NCBI RefSeq assembly: GCF_000380245.2 | Contig: NZ_HG428746.1 | Span: 105,918-169,917 of the forward strand | Direction of reading: 5' to 3' | DNA: 64,000 nt | From: Bacillus massiliigorillae | GTDB lineage: Bacteria; Bacillota; Bacilli; Bacillales; DSM-1321 | Shown here: in pieces, positions 24,571 through 33,563 of the stretch | How the letters are laid out: each line of letters opens with the position of its first letter | Numbering within the stretch: the first letter of the stretch is position 1 | The notes under the pieces: generated by a model | Seen by the model: the letters and a program-made list of their open reading frames with translations, nothing else | Told to the model about the DNA's origin: nothing | The model's database searches: none | Made by a program: the position numbers and the translations under genes

Positions 24571-25476
24571 TTGTCGTTATTAATGGTTGTATTACCGGCT
24601 TTCATGATATTTTTTGCTGGATTTATCGGACAAAAACTAATTGGTTTTGATATTCGGTCAGTTTCGAAAGTCGCATTATATATTATGTCGCCCTTTTTAG
24701 CATTTCGGACATTTTATGTAAATGAATTAACAATGGAATATTTCTATATCATTTTATTTTGCTTAGCTCTTTGTTTCGCTCTAATGTTCGTTGTATGGAT
24801 TACAGCTCACTTCACTAAAGCATCTAAACAACAAATGTCCGCTATGATGCTTGGAGGAGCCTTCATGAATAGTGGTAACTACGGAGCACCAATCGTGCTA
24901 TTTGCACTCGGTAAGGTTGGCTTTGATTATGCGGTTATCATGATGGTCTTTCAATCTTTTCTTATGAATACTATCGGGCTCTTTTTCGCTTCACTTGGCG
25001 GTGAAGAAGAAGCATCCGCCAAAGAATCCTTTAGTCGAGTCATTCGGATGCCCGTTATCCATGGAGCAATCGCAGGTATTCTCTTGCAATTATTATCTAT
25101 TCAAATTCCGAAGCCTTTTATGGAAGCTGTCTCTCTAATTGCAGATGCCTCCATTCCAACTGTCATGCTCGTGCTTGGTATGCAATTAGCGGTCATCGCT
25201 AATAAGCGGGTTGCCTACCGCTATGTCTCTTGGGTTACTCTTATTCGGATGATTGCTTCACCAGTTATTGCTATTTTGATTGTGTCACTTATGCCAATAT
25301 CAACGCTTTTAAAAGATGTATTAATCATCCAAGCAGCTATGCCAGCTGCAGCTAACACGACCATGTTTGCCATTCAATATGGAACAGAACCAGATTTGGT
25401 TTCCTTTACAACATTGATTACAACGCTACTAAGTATCGTTACCATTCCTATTGTGTTGTTTTACTTGGGCGTGTAA
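24571..25476 (+). CDS. AEC-family permease (auxin efflux carrier type)
   Basis: 301-residue integral membrane protein with about ten helices split into two halves around a hydrophilic loop near 150-160. GGAFMNSGNYGAPIVLFALG near residue 94 is the AEC hallmark, and AAMPAAANTTMFAIQYG near 255 is its counterpart in the second half. Bacterial members export or import malate, malonate or amino acid derivatives. The start is a TTG at 24571, ten bases after GGGAG; no in-frame ATG fits better. It is the only gene on its transcript. Substrate unknown. Confidence 0.85.
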   Translation: MSLLMVVLPAFMIFFAGFIGQKLIGFDIRSVSKVALYIMSPFLAFRTFYVNELTMEYFYIILFCLALCFALMFVVWITAHFTKASKQQMSAMMLGGAFMNSGNYGAPIVLFALGKVGFDYAVIMMVFQSFLMNTIGLFFASLGGEEEASAKESFSRVIRMPVIHGAIAGILLQLLSIQIPKPFMEAVSLIADASIPTVMLVLGMQLAVIANKRVAYRYVSWVTLIRMIASPVIAILIVSLMPISTLLKDVLIIQAAMPAAANTTMFAIQYGTEPDLVSFTTLITTLLSIVTIPIVLFYLGV

Positions 25477-25480
25477 ACAA

Positions 25481-25514
25481 GTGGAGCGGTCTCGTTATAC
25501 GAGACCGCTCCTTA
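25481..25514. terminator. Inverted repeat between AEC permease and UvrA paralogue
   Basis: Perfect GC-rich stem GGAGCGGTCTCGT / ACGAGACCGCTCC with a 3-nt loop between two convergent genes. Flanking T-tracts are weak, but position and stability support a shared terminator. Confidence 0.7.
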
Positions 25515-25520
25515 TATTAC

Positions 25521-27944
25521 TCAAATCATCCATTCACTTTTCAATAATTGCCCTGTTGCAGAGACCTCCGACATCGCTACCTCACATGGCGGTCCAAAAG
25601 CAATCACTTCTCCACCACGTTCACCGCCTTCTGGACCCAAATCAATGACCCAATCACTTTGTGCAATCCACCCTAAATGATGCTCAACGGTAATCACGGT
25701 ATGACCTTGATGAACGAGCTCTCTTATACAACCTAGAAGAACATCTACATCTTGTGGGTGAAGTCCCGTCGTTGGTTCATCCAATAAGTACAGCGTGTGA
25801 CCTTTCGTGTTCATGCTCAGCTCTTTCGCGATTTTAATACGTTGTGCCTCGCCTCCTGATAACGTTGGCGCTGGTTGTCCAAGTGGTAAATAACCTAGAC
25901 CGACATTGTGCAATACTTGTAGCTTTGATGTAATCGCCTTTTGTCCTTTAAATAAAACAAGCGCTTCATCAACCGACATTTGCAGCACTTCATAAATATT
26001 GACACCCTTATACTGAACTTGTAAAACATGTTGCTGATATCGCTGTCCATTACACGTAGAACATGTTGTTTGCACATCTGGCATAAAGTGCATAACTGTC
26101 GTAATCGTTCCTGCTCCTTCACATGTTTCACAGCGTCCCCCAGCTACATTAAAAGAAAAATCCTTGGCAGTCGCATGGTATCCTACTTGCTTCGCAATTT
26201 TTCCATATAACATACGTATTGGTGTAAATACATCCGTATACGTGGCTGCATTCGATCGTGAATTCTTTCCAATTGGAGATTGTTCAATCATTTGAATGCT
26301 ATCAAATTGTTCTAATCCTGTAATAGCGGTAGCATTTCTTTTCTTCGCAAGTACGTCAAATATTAAAGATGATTTGCCCGAACCTGAAACACCTGTAACT
26401 GTCGTCAAAGCATGAGAAGGAATGACTGCGTCAACTGCTTTTAAGTTATGACTTGTTGCACCTTGAATATGAATTGCTCCTGTCATTGTAGGTTTCGCTT
26501 CATTTACTTTCAGTGATTGTAATAAATATGGTCGTATGAGCGAATCATCATTTGCAAGTAAATCTTCTACTGTACTAGAAGTAATCACATGCCCTCCATC
26601 TTTTCCTGCCTGTGGTCCAATTTCAATAACCCAATCTGCTTGTTTAATCACATCAACATCATGCTCAATGACAATCACTGTATTGCCTAAATCACGAATT
26701 TTACGTAAGGATGCTACTAATTCATTAGTATCCTTTGAATGTAACCCCGTTGTTGGCTCATCTAAAATGTACAATACACCCGTTAAGCCTGATTGTAGCA
26801 ATGAAGCTAAACGGAAGCGCTGAAATTCACCACCAGATAATGTAGAAACTACTCGATCTAATGTTAAATAACCTAATCGAATTGATAATAGCTTTTGTAC
26901 CGTACTTTTTAACTCTTCAATAAGGGGCTGAACCTTTGACACTTCAAGTGTATTTGCCCATCTCCCCAATTGTTCAATCGAAAACTTCGATACTTCTCCA
27001 AGCTTTTTACCCGCTACTTCTACCGAACGGCTAACAGCATTCAGCTTCTCCCCTTCACACACTGAACAAACAAATAAATGAAAGTATTTCTCTAATTTGG
27101 CTCGTTTCGTGGATGATTCACCACTTTCCACGAAACGGCGGGTAATATTCGGTATTAACCCTTCAAAACGACCTTTTATAACGGTCTTTGCTGGCGCCAC
27201 TTCTGGATAATACTTCGCGAATCGCTCATCAAGCGCTCCATATAATAAGAAGGCTTGCGCTTCTTGTGACCACATCTCAACAGGCTGTTCAAAATCATAT
27301 CGAAAGCCATATAATTTACTCGCATGTTTGAACACTTCTCTATTTCGACTCACATAATGAAAATCCCATTCAAAAACAGAGCCATCTTCAACACTCTTCG
27401 ACATATCTATAAGCTGTGTAACATCGACTTCATAGTTCTCACCAAGCCCTTTACACGCTTCACATGCTCCTTGCGGTTTATTGAAAGAGAAATATGGCAA
27501 TGTTAAATTGCGCACTGGTTGATGACAATGCTGACATTCTATCATTTCATCTAATGTATCTTCACTTGCAGGTGTCCATTCTCCACAATGAGAACATTGC
27601 CGCATTCCTGCTTTTGTAAAAATCAATCGTAAATAGGAATATAAATCCGTCATCGTTCCGACCGTTGAGCGCGGATTTTTATTGTTATTTATCTGTGAAA
27701 CACTAATTGCTGGAGATATTCCTGTCATTTTATCGTACTTCGGTTTTTCGAATTCTTCATTTAAAAGTCCAATCGACTCCATATATTGACGCTGACATTC
27801 CTTTTGTAACGTATCGAAAATGAGAGACGACTTCCCTGACCCTGATACGCCTGTTACAACAACTAGCTTATTTTTTGGAATGGCTACTGTAATGTTTTTT
27901 AAATTATTTTCATAGGCATTGATGATTTCAATTGTACCGTTCAT
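25521..27944 (-). CDS. UvrA-like ABC ATPase (UvrA paralogue, drug-resistance class)
   Basis: About 807 residues, shorter than housekeeping UvrA (about 940-950). Two ABC modules: Walker A GVSGSGKSSLIFDTLQ (near 36) and GVSGSGKSSLIFDVLAKK in the second half; signatures LSGGEFQRFRLA and LSGGEAQRIKIA; zinc-finger cysteines CSHCGEW...CQHCHQPV and CETCEGAGTIT...CSTCNGQR. Like class II UvrA/DrrC-type proteins it lacks much of the UvrB-binding insert. These act in resistance to DNA-binding drugs or in auxiliary repair. Start placed at the ATG at 27944 (MNGTIEI), close after GAGGCGG. It diverges from an ABC exporter operon with a MerR regulator, which fits a drug-response locus. Confidence 0.85.
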   Translation of the reverse strand: MNGTIEIINAYENNLKNITVAIPKNKLVVVTGVSGSGKSSLIFDTLQKECQRQYMESIGLLNEEFEKPKYDKMTGISPAISVSQINNNKNPRSTVGTMTDLYSYLRLIFTKAGMRQCSHCGEWTPASEDTLDEMIECQHCHQPVRNLTLPYFSFNKPQGACEACKGLGENYEVDVTQLIDMSKSVEDGSVFEWDFHYVSRNREVFKHASKLYGFRYDFEQPVEMWSQEAQAFLLYGALDERFAKYYPEVAPAKTVIKGRFEGLIPNITRRFVESGESSTKRAKLEKYFHLFVCSVCEGEKLNAVSRSVEVAGKKLGEVSKFSIEQLGRWANTLEVSKVQPLIEELKSTVQKLLSIRLGYLTLDRVVSTLSGGEFQRFRLASLLQSGLTGVLYILDEPTTGLHSKDTNELVASLRKIRDLGNTVIVIEHDVDVIKQADWVIEIGPQAGKDGGHVITSSTVEDLLANDDSLIRPYLLQSLKVNEAKPTMTGAIHIQGATSHNLKAVDAVIPSHALTTVTGVSGSGKSSLIFDVLAKKRNATAITGLEQFDSIQMIEQSPIGKNSRSNAATYTDVFTPIRMLYGKIAKQVGYHATAKDFSFNVAGGRCETCEGAGTITTVMHFMPDVQTTCSTCNGQRYQQHVLQVQYKGVNIYEVLQMSVDEALVLFKGQKAITSKLQVLHNVGLGYLPLGQPAPTLSGGEAQRIKIAKELSMNTKGHTLYLLDEPTTGLHPQDVDVLLGCIRELVHQGHTVITVEHHLGWIAQSDWVIDLGPEGGERGGEVIAFGPPCEVAMSEVSATGQLLKSEWMI

Positions 27945-28103
27945 TGTTTCCGCCTCACTTTCCTCTTTCATTGTAACAACCAACTATAAGGTTGGTGTGC
28001 AAGTGGAGGGTTTAAAAAAGAATCCTACCCTCCACTTAGACACCACTCTTCTATTCAGCTGCTATACTGTGAATCTAACACGAAGAAAGAAGGTGGATTT
28101 ATC

Positions 28104-28817
28104 ATTTTATCAGTCAAAAACCTTTCTGTCACATATGGCAATAAACAAGCCGTGAAAGGTTTATCATTCACTGTTAAGCAAGGAGAAGTGTTCGGTTTAT
28201 TAGGTGCAAATGGTGCTGGAAAGTCAACGAGTATAACAGCCATTTTAGGTATTGAAAAGAGTACAAGCGAGGAGCTTCTTTTATTAGGTCAATCACCTTT
28301 TATCAATCGAAAGCAAGTTTTCGAGCAAGTAGGTGTACAATTCCAAGAAACAAATTTCCCCGATAAAATGACAGTCGAGGAAGCTTGTGTCCAATGGAAA
28401 TCACTCTATAGGCAGCCTACCGATTATAAACCTTTGTTAACAACATTCGGTTTACAAGACAAAACGAACCAACTCATTAAATCCTTATCTGGTGGCGAGA
28501 AACAACGGCTTGCTGTTTTATTGGCACTCTTACCTAATCCAAAGCTCGTTTTTCTTGATGAGCTCACAACTGGGCTTGATACAAAAGCACGAAAAATGCT
28601 ATGGAAGCAATTACTTCTCATGAAAGAAAAAGGATTATCCATCATCTTAACCTCTCATTACATGGATGAAGTAGAAGCGCTCTGTGACTATTTACTAATC
28701 TTAAAAAACGGTGAAACGATTGTGAACGGAACCATAGAAGACGTCATTCAAAAAAGTGGACAAAGCTCTTTAGAAGCAGCATATTTACATTTCGTTGGTG
28801 AGGAGGAATGGATATGA
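28104..28817 (+). CDS. ABC exporter ATP-binding protein, apparent ATT start
   Basis: 237 residues if translation begins at ATT 28104, seven bases after GAAGGTGG. From there the protein reads (M)LSVKNLSVTYGNKQAVKGLSF, the standard first beta strands of a DrrA/CcmA-type ABC ATPase; the first ATG/GTG/TTG in frame (GTG 28152) would delete them. Walker A is GANGAGKST near 40, signature SLSGGEKQR near 130, Walker B LVFLDELTTGLD near 152 (Glu-Leu instead of the common Glu-Pro), and H-loop LTSHYMDE. It overlaps the permease gene by ATGA. Exports drugs, lipids or peptides; substrate unknown. Confidence 0.85.
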   Translation: MLSVKNLSVTYGNKQAVKGLSFTVKQGEVFGLLGANGAGKSTSITAILGIEKSTSEELLLLGQSPFINRKQVFEQVGVQFQETNFPDKMTVEEACVQWKSLYRQPTDYKPLLTTFGLQDKTNQLIKSLSGGEKQRLAVLLALLPNPKLVFLDELTTGLDTKARKMLWKQLLLMKEKGLSIILTSHYMDEVEALCDYLLILKNGETIVNGTIEDVIQKSGQSSLEAAYLHFVGEEEWI

Positions 28818-29551
28818 GTTTATTTTGGACGATGCTAAAAATCGAAGGAAAATTAGTATGGAGAGGTTTAGATATTCTCATCTTCGGCATACTTTTTCCA
28901 ATTATACTTTCTGTACTATTTGGCTATCTTATGAGCAACAATCCAACTGATAATGGAACATCTATGTTTGAATTATCATATCCTGCTGTTGTTACAATCG
29001 GTGTTTTGGCGACGGGTGTCATGGGTGTCCCTTTAACGATTGCCTATTATCGTAATCGTGGCATTTTAAAACGATTTCAAGTTACTCCAGCATCACCTTT
29101 ACACATTTTATTAGCACAAGGCTTTATACAGTTTGTAGCAGCTATTGTTTCATTAATTGGAGTGACGCTCGTCTATACAGGATTGTTCAATTATGACATG
29201 CAAGGTTCTTGGGCATTATTCCTATGTGCTTATTTATTCGTATTAATCGCTATGTACAGTATCGGGATTTTGATTGGAAGTATCGTTCCAGATCAAAAGT
29301 CAGCTAATCTTTGGAGTTCTATTGTCTATTTCTCCATGCTACTGTTTTCCGGAGCGACCATTCCATATGAAATCATGCCAATCTTTGTTCAAAAAATCAT
29401 GGATTTACTCCCGCTATCACAGGGTATCCATTTAATGAAACAACAATCAATAGGAGAGCCTATTAGTAGTTCTCTTTTTGCTGTCACTGTTTTGAGTATT
29501 TGCATTATAGTAGGATTAGGATTAGCAAAGAAATTCTTCAAATGGAAGTAG
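28814..29551 (+). CDS. ABC-2 type exporter permease
   Basis: 245-residue membrane protein with six helices. TGVMGVPLTIAYYRNRGILKRFQVTPASPLHIL near 70-105 is the conserved ABC-2 loop, and FSGATIPYEIMP near 180 matches the GxxFP-like segment of DrrB/ABC-2 permeases. The ATG at 28814 overlaps the stop of the ATPase (ATGA), seven bases after AGGAGG. It forms the channel for the upstream ATPase and is followed after 11 bp by the MerR regulator. Confidence 0.88.
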   Translation: MSLFWTMLKIEGKLVWRGLDILIFGILFPIILSVLFGYLMSNNPTDNGTSMFELSYPAVVTIGVLATGVMGVPLTIAYYRNRGILKRFQVTPASPLHILLAQGFIQFVAAIVSLIGVTLVYTGLFNYDMQGSWALFLCAYLFVLIAMYSIGILIGSIVPDQKSANLWSSIVYFSMLLFSGATIPYEIMPIFVQKIMDLLPLSQGIHLMKQQSIGEPISSSLFAVTVLSICIIVGLGLAKKFFKWK

Positions 29552-29562
29552 AGGATTAATGA

Positions 29563-30315
29563 ATGTATTTAACAACCGAAGTTGCTAAGCAAGTAAACAT
29601 TCATCCAAATACAGTTAGACTTTACGAGGAATGGGGCTACATTTCCCCTGCACCTCGTTCTTCTAGTGGCTATCGTATGTTTTCGGATGTTCATTTATTT
29701 CAGCTCCAAGTGATTCGAACGGCTTTTCGCTGTGAAATTTGCCTGGGAAATATTCGTGCAAAAGCACGTGCCATCATTCGAGCGAGTGGCAACGAAGATT
29801 TTGATTTAGCTTACCAGCTTTCTAAGAGCTACTTAACTCATTTACAGAAAGAATATGCTCATGCCTTAGAAGCAATTGCTATTGTAGAAGAGTGGCTTGA
29901 TGGTAGAGTAGTAACTTCTACCCAAACATACTCTAGAAAAGAAGCAGCACGAGCATTGGAAGTAACTCCTGAAGTGGTTCGAAACTGGGAAAGAAACGGC
30001 TTATTAATAGTCCCTCGCCTTGCCAATGGTTATCGAGCTTATACCGAGAATGAAATTAACACTATGAAAATCATCCGAACGTTACGAACGGCACACTATT
30101 CAATGAGTGCGATTCTTCGACTATTAAATAAGACTGAGCAATCGAAGATTTTAAACGTGAAAGACGTATTAGATACACCTGGTGATCATGAGGATATTAT
30201 TAGCGTGACCGACCGACTCACACATTCGCTTGAAGAAGGCATTGAATCTGCTCATGAATTAATTCGACTTTTGAAACCTAAATCAAAAGAAAGCATGGAT
30301 ATACGTAAAGACTAA
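29563..30315 (+). CDS. MerR-family regulator with two tandem HTH domains
   Basis: 250 residues. The first MerR head covers about 1-70 (LTTEVAKQVNIHPNTVRLYEEWGYI, SSGYRMFSDVHLFQLQVIRTAF), a middle helical segment runs to about 120, and a second head covers about 123-190 (YSRKEAARALEVTPEVVRNWERNGLL, ANGYRAYTENEINTMKIIRTLR). The C-terminus is a short helical region without an obvious ligand domain. A normal MerR has one head and dimerises, so this protein may bind DNA as a pseudo-dimer. It is the third gene of the exporter operon (GAGGA before ATG) and likely regulates it and/or the divergent UvrA paralogue. Confidence 0.85.
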   Translation: MYLTTEVAKQVNIHPNTVRLYEEWGYISPAPRSSSGYRMFSDVHLFQLQVIRTAFRCEICLGNIRAKARAIIRASGNEDFDLAYQLSKSYLTHLQKEYAHALEAIAIVEEWLDGRVVTSTQTYSRKEAARALEVTPEVVRNWERNGLLIVPRLANGYRAYTENEINTMKIIRTLRTAHYSMSAILRLLNKTEQSKILNVKDVLDTPGDHEDIISVTDRLTHSLEEGIESAHELIRLLKPKSKESMDIRKD

Positions 30316-30350
30316 TAACTACCTTTACGTCTCATCCATGCTTTTTTTAT
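30292..30350 (+). terminator. Terminator of the exporter-MerR operon
   Basis: Arms AGCATGGAT-AT-ACGTAAAG and CTTTACGT-CTC-ATCCATGCT followed by TTTTTTT. The 5' arm lies inside the last codons of the MerR gene. Confidence 0.9.
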
Positions 30351-30357
30351 ATACTAC

Positions 30358-31485
30358 CTATGATAATCGCTCTTTAAAATCTTGGTAACCGAACGAGCGA
30401 ACGATACGACAGTCACCACTTTTGTCTTTAATTGCAATGGCTGGTAACGCCATGCCATTAAAAGTATTATTCTTCACCATTGAGTAAATCGCCATATCAC
30501 CGAAAACAAGACGATCACCACTCTCTAACGGTTTATCGAAGGAATAGTCACCAATCACATCACCAGTTAAACAAGTCGGACCACCTAATCGGTACGTATA
30601 TGGTTTCTCATTCACTTCGCAAGAGCCAAGCAATGGTGGGAGATAAGGTACTTCTAACACATCTGGCATATGGCAAGAAGCAGATGTATCTACAATGGCA
30701 ATATCCATTTCGTTTTGTAATGTATCTAACACTGTCGTTACAAGGAAGCCAGCATTTAAAGCAATAGCTTCACCTGGTTCAAGATACACAACCAATCCGT
30801 ATGTCTCTTGCATACGTTTGATGCACGCTTCAAGCAACGGGATATCATAGCCTTCTTTCGTAATATGATGACCGCCACCTAAGTTAATCCACTCCAGCTC
30901 GTGAAGATACTGTCCAAATTTCTCTTCCACAGCATCAAGCGTTGTGGCTAGTGCATCAGCACCTTGCTCGCACAATGTATGAAAATGCAAACCAGAGATC
31001 ATATGAAGCATGTCAGGACGGAAATGTTTTAACGTGACACCAAATCGTGAGCCTGCCACACAAGGGTCATACATACCATGACCAACTTGCGTCGAGCATT
31101 CAGGATTAATGCGCACACCAATGCTTTTACCCGCTTGCTGTGCTTTCTCGCCAAACTTCTCTAGCTGTGAGAAGGAATTAAACACAATATGATCAGAAAT
31201 AGCCAGGATTTCATCAATTTCATCCTCACGGTAGGCTGGGGAAAAGACATGATTTTCTTTCCCCATTTCCTCATAGCCAAGGCGAGCCTCATATAACCCG
31301 CTAGCTGCCGTTCCGCTCAAATACTTGCTGATAAGTGGATAAGTTGCATACATTGAAAAAGCTTTTTGCGCTAGAAGAATCTTACACCCTGTACGTTCCA
31401 TGACTCCGTTTAAGATTTTTAGATTCTTTTCTAGCAGTTCCTCATCCACTACATAGCAAGGAGTCGGTAATTCCTCGAATCCCAT
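30358..31485 (-). CDS. nspC: Carboxynorspermidine/carboxyspermidine decarboxylase
   Basis: 375-residue PLP enzyme of the alanine-racemase-fold decarboxylases. It decarboxylates carboxyspermidine (or carboxynorspermidine) to spermidine (norspermidine). The N-terminal TPCYVVDEELLEKNL and the PLP lysine in ILLAQKAFSMYATYP (near 41) mark the family, with HFHTLCEQ (near 166), NLGGGHHITKEGYD (near 200) and the LEPGEAIALNAG glycine-rich phosphate loop (near 240). It is the last gene of the polyamine operon; its ATG overlaps the dehydrogenase stop codon (TAATG). Partner of the upstream saccharopine-dehydrogenase-like gene. Confidence 0.9.
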   Translation of the reverse strand: MGFEELPTPCYVVDEELLEKNLKILNGVMERTGCKILLAQKAFSMYATYPLISKYLSGTAASGLYEARLGYEEMGKENHVFSPAYREDEIDEILAISDHIVFNSFSQLEKFGEKAQQAGKSIGVRINPECSTQVGHGMYDPCVAGSRFGVTLKHFRPDMLHMISGLHFHTLCEQGADALATTLDAVEEKFGQYLHELEWINLGGGHHITKEGYDIPLLEACIKRMQETYGLVVYLEPGEAIALNAGFLVTTVLDTLQNEMDIAIVDTSASCHMPDVLEVPYLPPLLGSCEVNEKPYTYRLGGPTCLTGDVIGDYSFDKPLESGDRLVFGDMAIYSMVKNNTFNGMALPAIAIKDKSGDCRIVRSFGYQDFKERLS

Positions 31486-32684
31486 TAATCGACAAGCTCC
31501 GGATCAAAGCTTTCTTTCCATGGTAATCCCCATTTATTCAATGCTTCCATGAATGGATCCGGATCGAATTCTTCAATATTATATACGCCTGCTCTATTCC
31601 ATTGTCCTGTCATAACCATCATTGCACCAATCATAGCTGGTACACCAGTTGTGTAAGAAATAGCTTGTGAGCCCACTTCTTTAAAGCACTCTTCATGGTC
31701 ACACACATTATATACATAATATGTTTTGTCTTGACCATCTTTCTTACCACGGAAAATACAGCCGATATTTGTTTTCCCTTTCGTACGTGGTCCAAGAGAA
31801 GCTGGATCAGGTAATACTGCTTTCAAAAATTGAAGTGGAATGATTTCTTTTCCTTCATACATGATTGGTTCGATAGATGTCATTCCTACATTTTCAAGAC
31901 ATTTCAAGTGCGTTAAATAGCTTTGACCAAATGTCATGAAGAAACGAATTTGTTTTAAACCAGGAACGTTTACTGCAAGTGATTCAAGCTCTTCATGGTA
32001 TAACAAGTACATATCCTTCTCGCCAACTTCAGGGAAATTATATACGCGCTTAATTTCCATTGGTTGTGTTTCTATCCACTCGCCTTCTTTCCAGTAACGA
32101 CCGTTCGCAGATACTTCACGAATATTGATTTCAGGATTGAAATTCGTAGCGAAAGGATAGCCATGATCACCTGCGTTACAGTCTAAAATATCGATATATT
32201 CAATTTCATCAAAATAATGCTTTAACGCATATGCAGAGAATACACCCGTTACTCCTGGGTCAAAGCCACTTCCTAAAAGTGCCGTGATGCCAGCTTCTTC
32301 AAAACGCTCGCGGTATTCCCATTGCCATTTATACTCGAATTTCGCTGTATCTTCTGGCTCATAGTTTGCTGTATCCATATAATGAGTCTTCGTTGCTAGA
32401 CATGCGTCCATGATTGTAAGGTCTTGATATGGTAACGCAAGATTCATAACAATATCAGGTTTTACTTCTTCAATTAACGCAATAAGCTCATCCACATTAT
32501 CTGCATCAACTTGCGCTGTTGTAATCTTAGTATTACCACCGTCAAGCTTTGCTTTTAAAGCATCACATTTTGATTTAGTACGACTTGCAATGCAGATTTC
32601 TTCAAATACTTCACTGTTTTGTACACATTTATGAATAGCTACAGAAGCTACTCCCCCACAACCAATAATAAGCGCTTTTCCCAT
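31485..32684 (-). CDS. Carboxynorspermidine/carboxyspermidine dehydrogenase
   Basis: 399-residue member of the saccharopine dehydrogenase family. It reductively condenses aspartate semialdehyde with putrescine (or diaminopropane) using NADPH to carboxyspermidine (carboxynorspermidine). The N-terminal Rossmann motif ALIIGCGGVASVAIHKC, MNLALPYQDLTIMDACL near 80, and GSGFDPGVTGVFSAYAL near 138 are characteristic of CASDH/CANSDH. It follows speB and is translationally coupled to the decarboxylase. This pair alone makes spermidine without S-adenosylmethionine, although speD and speE are in the same operon. Confidence 0.9.
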   Translation of the reverse strand: MGKALIIGCGGVASVAIHKCVQNSEVFEEICIASRTKSKCDALKAKLDGGNTKITTAQVDADNVDELIALIEEVKPDIVMNLALPYQDLTIMDACLATKTHYMDTANYEPEDTAKFEYKWQWEYRERFEEAGITALLGSGFDPGVTGVFSAYALKHYFDEIEYIDILDCNAGDHGYPFATNFNPEINIREVSANGRYWKEGEWIETQPMEIKRVYNFPEVGEKDMYLLYHEELESLAVNVPGLKQIRFFMTFGQSYLTHLKCLENVGMTSIEPIMYEGKEIIPLQFLKAVLPDPASLGPRTKGKTNIGCIFRGKKDGQDKTYYVYNVCDHEECFKEVGSQAISYTTGVPAMIGAMMVMTGQWNRAGVYNIEEFDPDPFMEALNKWGLPWKESFDPELVD

Positions 32685-32705
32685 AATTCTATCTCCTATC
32701 TCAAA

Positions 32706-33563
32706 TTATTTATTTAGAGCCAACAAAAATTCTCTAACAACCTTACAAGCAGTAGCTGTTGAAATCCCGCTAGCATCGTATGTTGGTGACAATTCATTCA
32801 CATCACAACCAACTACATTCGCGTTACCACACACAGTGAAAATCGCATCAATCAATTCTGGAAAAGTAACACCACCAGCTTCCGGTGTACCCGTTCCTGG
32901 AAAAACAGATGGATCGAGTACATCAAGGTCTATCGTCACATATACAGGCTTATCACCAATTTCTTTTACGATGTTTTGGAGCCCTTCAAAGTTGAATTTA
33001 TTCGTAAACACATGACCATCGTCACTCCATTCAAATTCAGAGCGATCACCAGAACGTATACCAAATTGGAAGATACGTCCGTCACCAAGAATATCGTGAC
33101 AGCGACGAATTACAGATGCATGTGATAACTTTTCACCTAGATAATCATCACGTAAATCTGTATGTGCATCGAATTGAATAATATGCAAATCTGGAAATTT
33201 CTTCGCTATTGCACGAACAGTTCCAAGCGTCACAAGATGCTCGCCACCTATCATGAAAGGTAACTTTCCATCTTCTAAAATTTTGCTAGTGCACTCTTCA
33301 ATATCACCAAGTACCCTCTCAGGATTTCCAAAGCAAAGCTCTAGGTCACCACTGTCAAAAACAGAGATATCCATTAAATCTTTATTTTGATAAGGACTAT
33401 ATGTTTCCAATCCAAAAGATTCAGAACGAATCGCTGAAGGACCGAAGCGTGTTCCTGGACGGAAAGATGTCGTTCCATCGAACGGAGCACCGAACAAGAC
33501 GATATTGGCATCTTCATATGCCACCTCACATCCTATGAACGTTTGGACATTTTTATTCAACAT
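32706..33563 (-). CDS. speB: Agmatinase SpeB
   Basis: 285-residue ureohydrolase that converts agmatine to putrescine and urea with a binuclear manganese centre. Metal-binding motifs are GGEHLVTLG (near 110), FDAHTDLRDDY (near 133) and TIDLDVLDPSVFPGTGTPE (near 210). The coding start overlaps the speE stop; ATG 33563 (or the GTG just before it) follows GAGGAG located inside speE. It acts on the product of SpeA encoded two genes upstream. Distinct from arginase RocF at 61930-62835, which has the arginase-type YDAHGDLNT motif. Confidence 0.92.
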   Translation of the reverse strand: MLNKNVQTFIGCEVAYEDANIVLFGAPFDGTTSFRPGTRFGPSAIRSESFGLETYSPYQNKDLMDISVFDSGDLELCFGNPERVLGDIEECTSKILEDGKLPFMIGGEHLVTLGTVRAIAKKFPDLHIIQFDAHTDLRDDYLGEKLSHASVIRRCHDILGDGRIFQFGIRSGDRSEFEWSDDGHVFTNKFNFEGLQNIVKEIGDKPVYVTIDLDVLDPSVFPGTGTPEAGGVTFPELIDAIFTVCGNANVVGCDVNELSPTYDASGISTATACKVVREFLLALNK

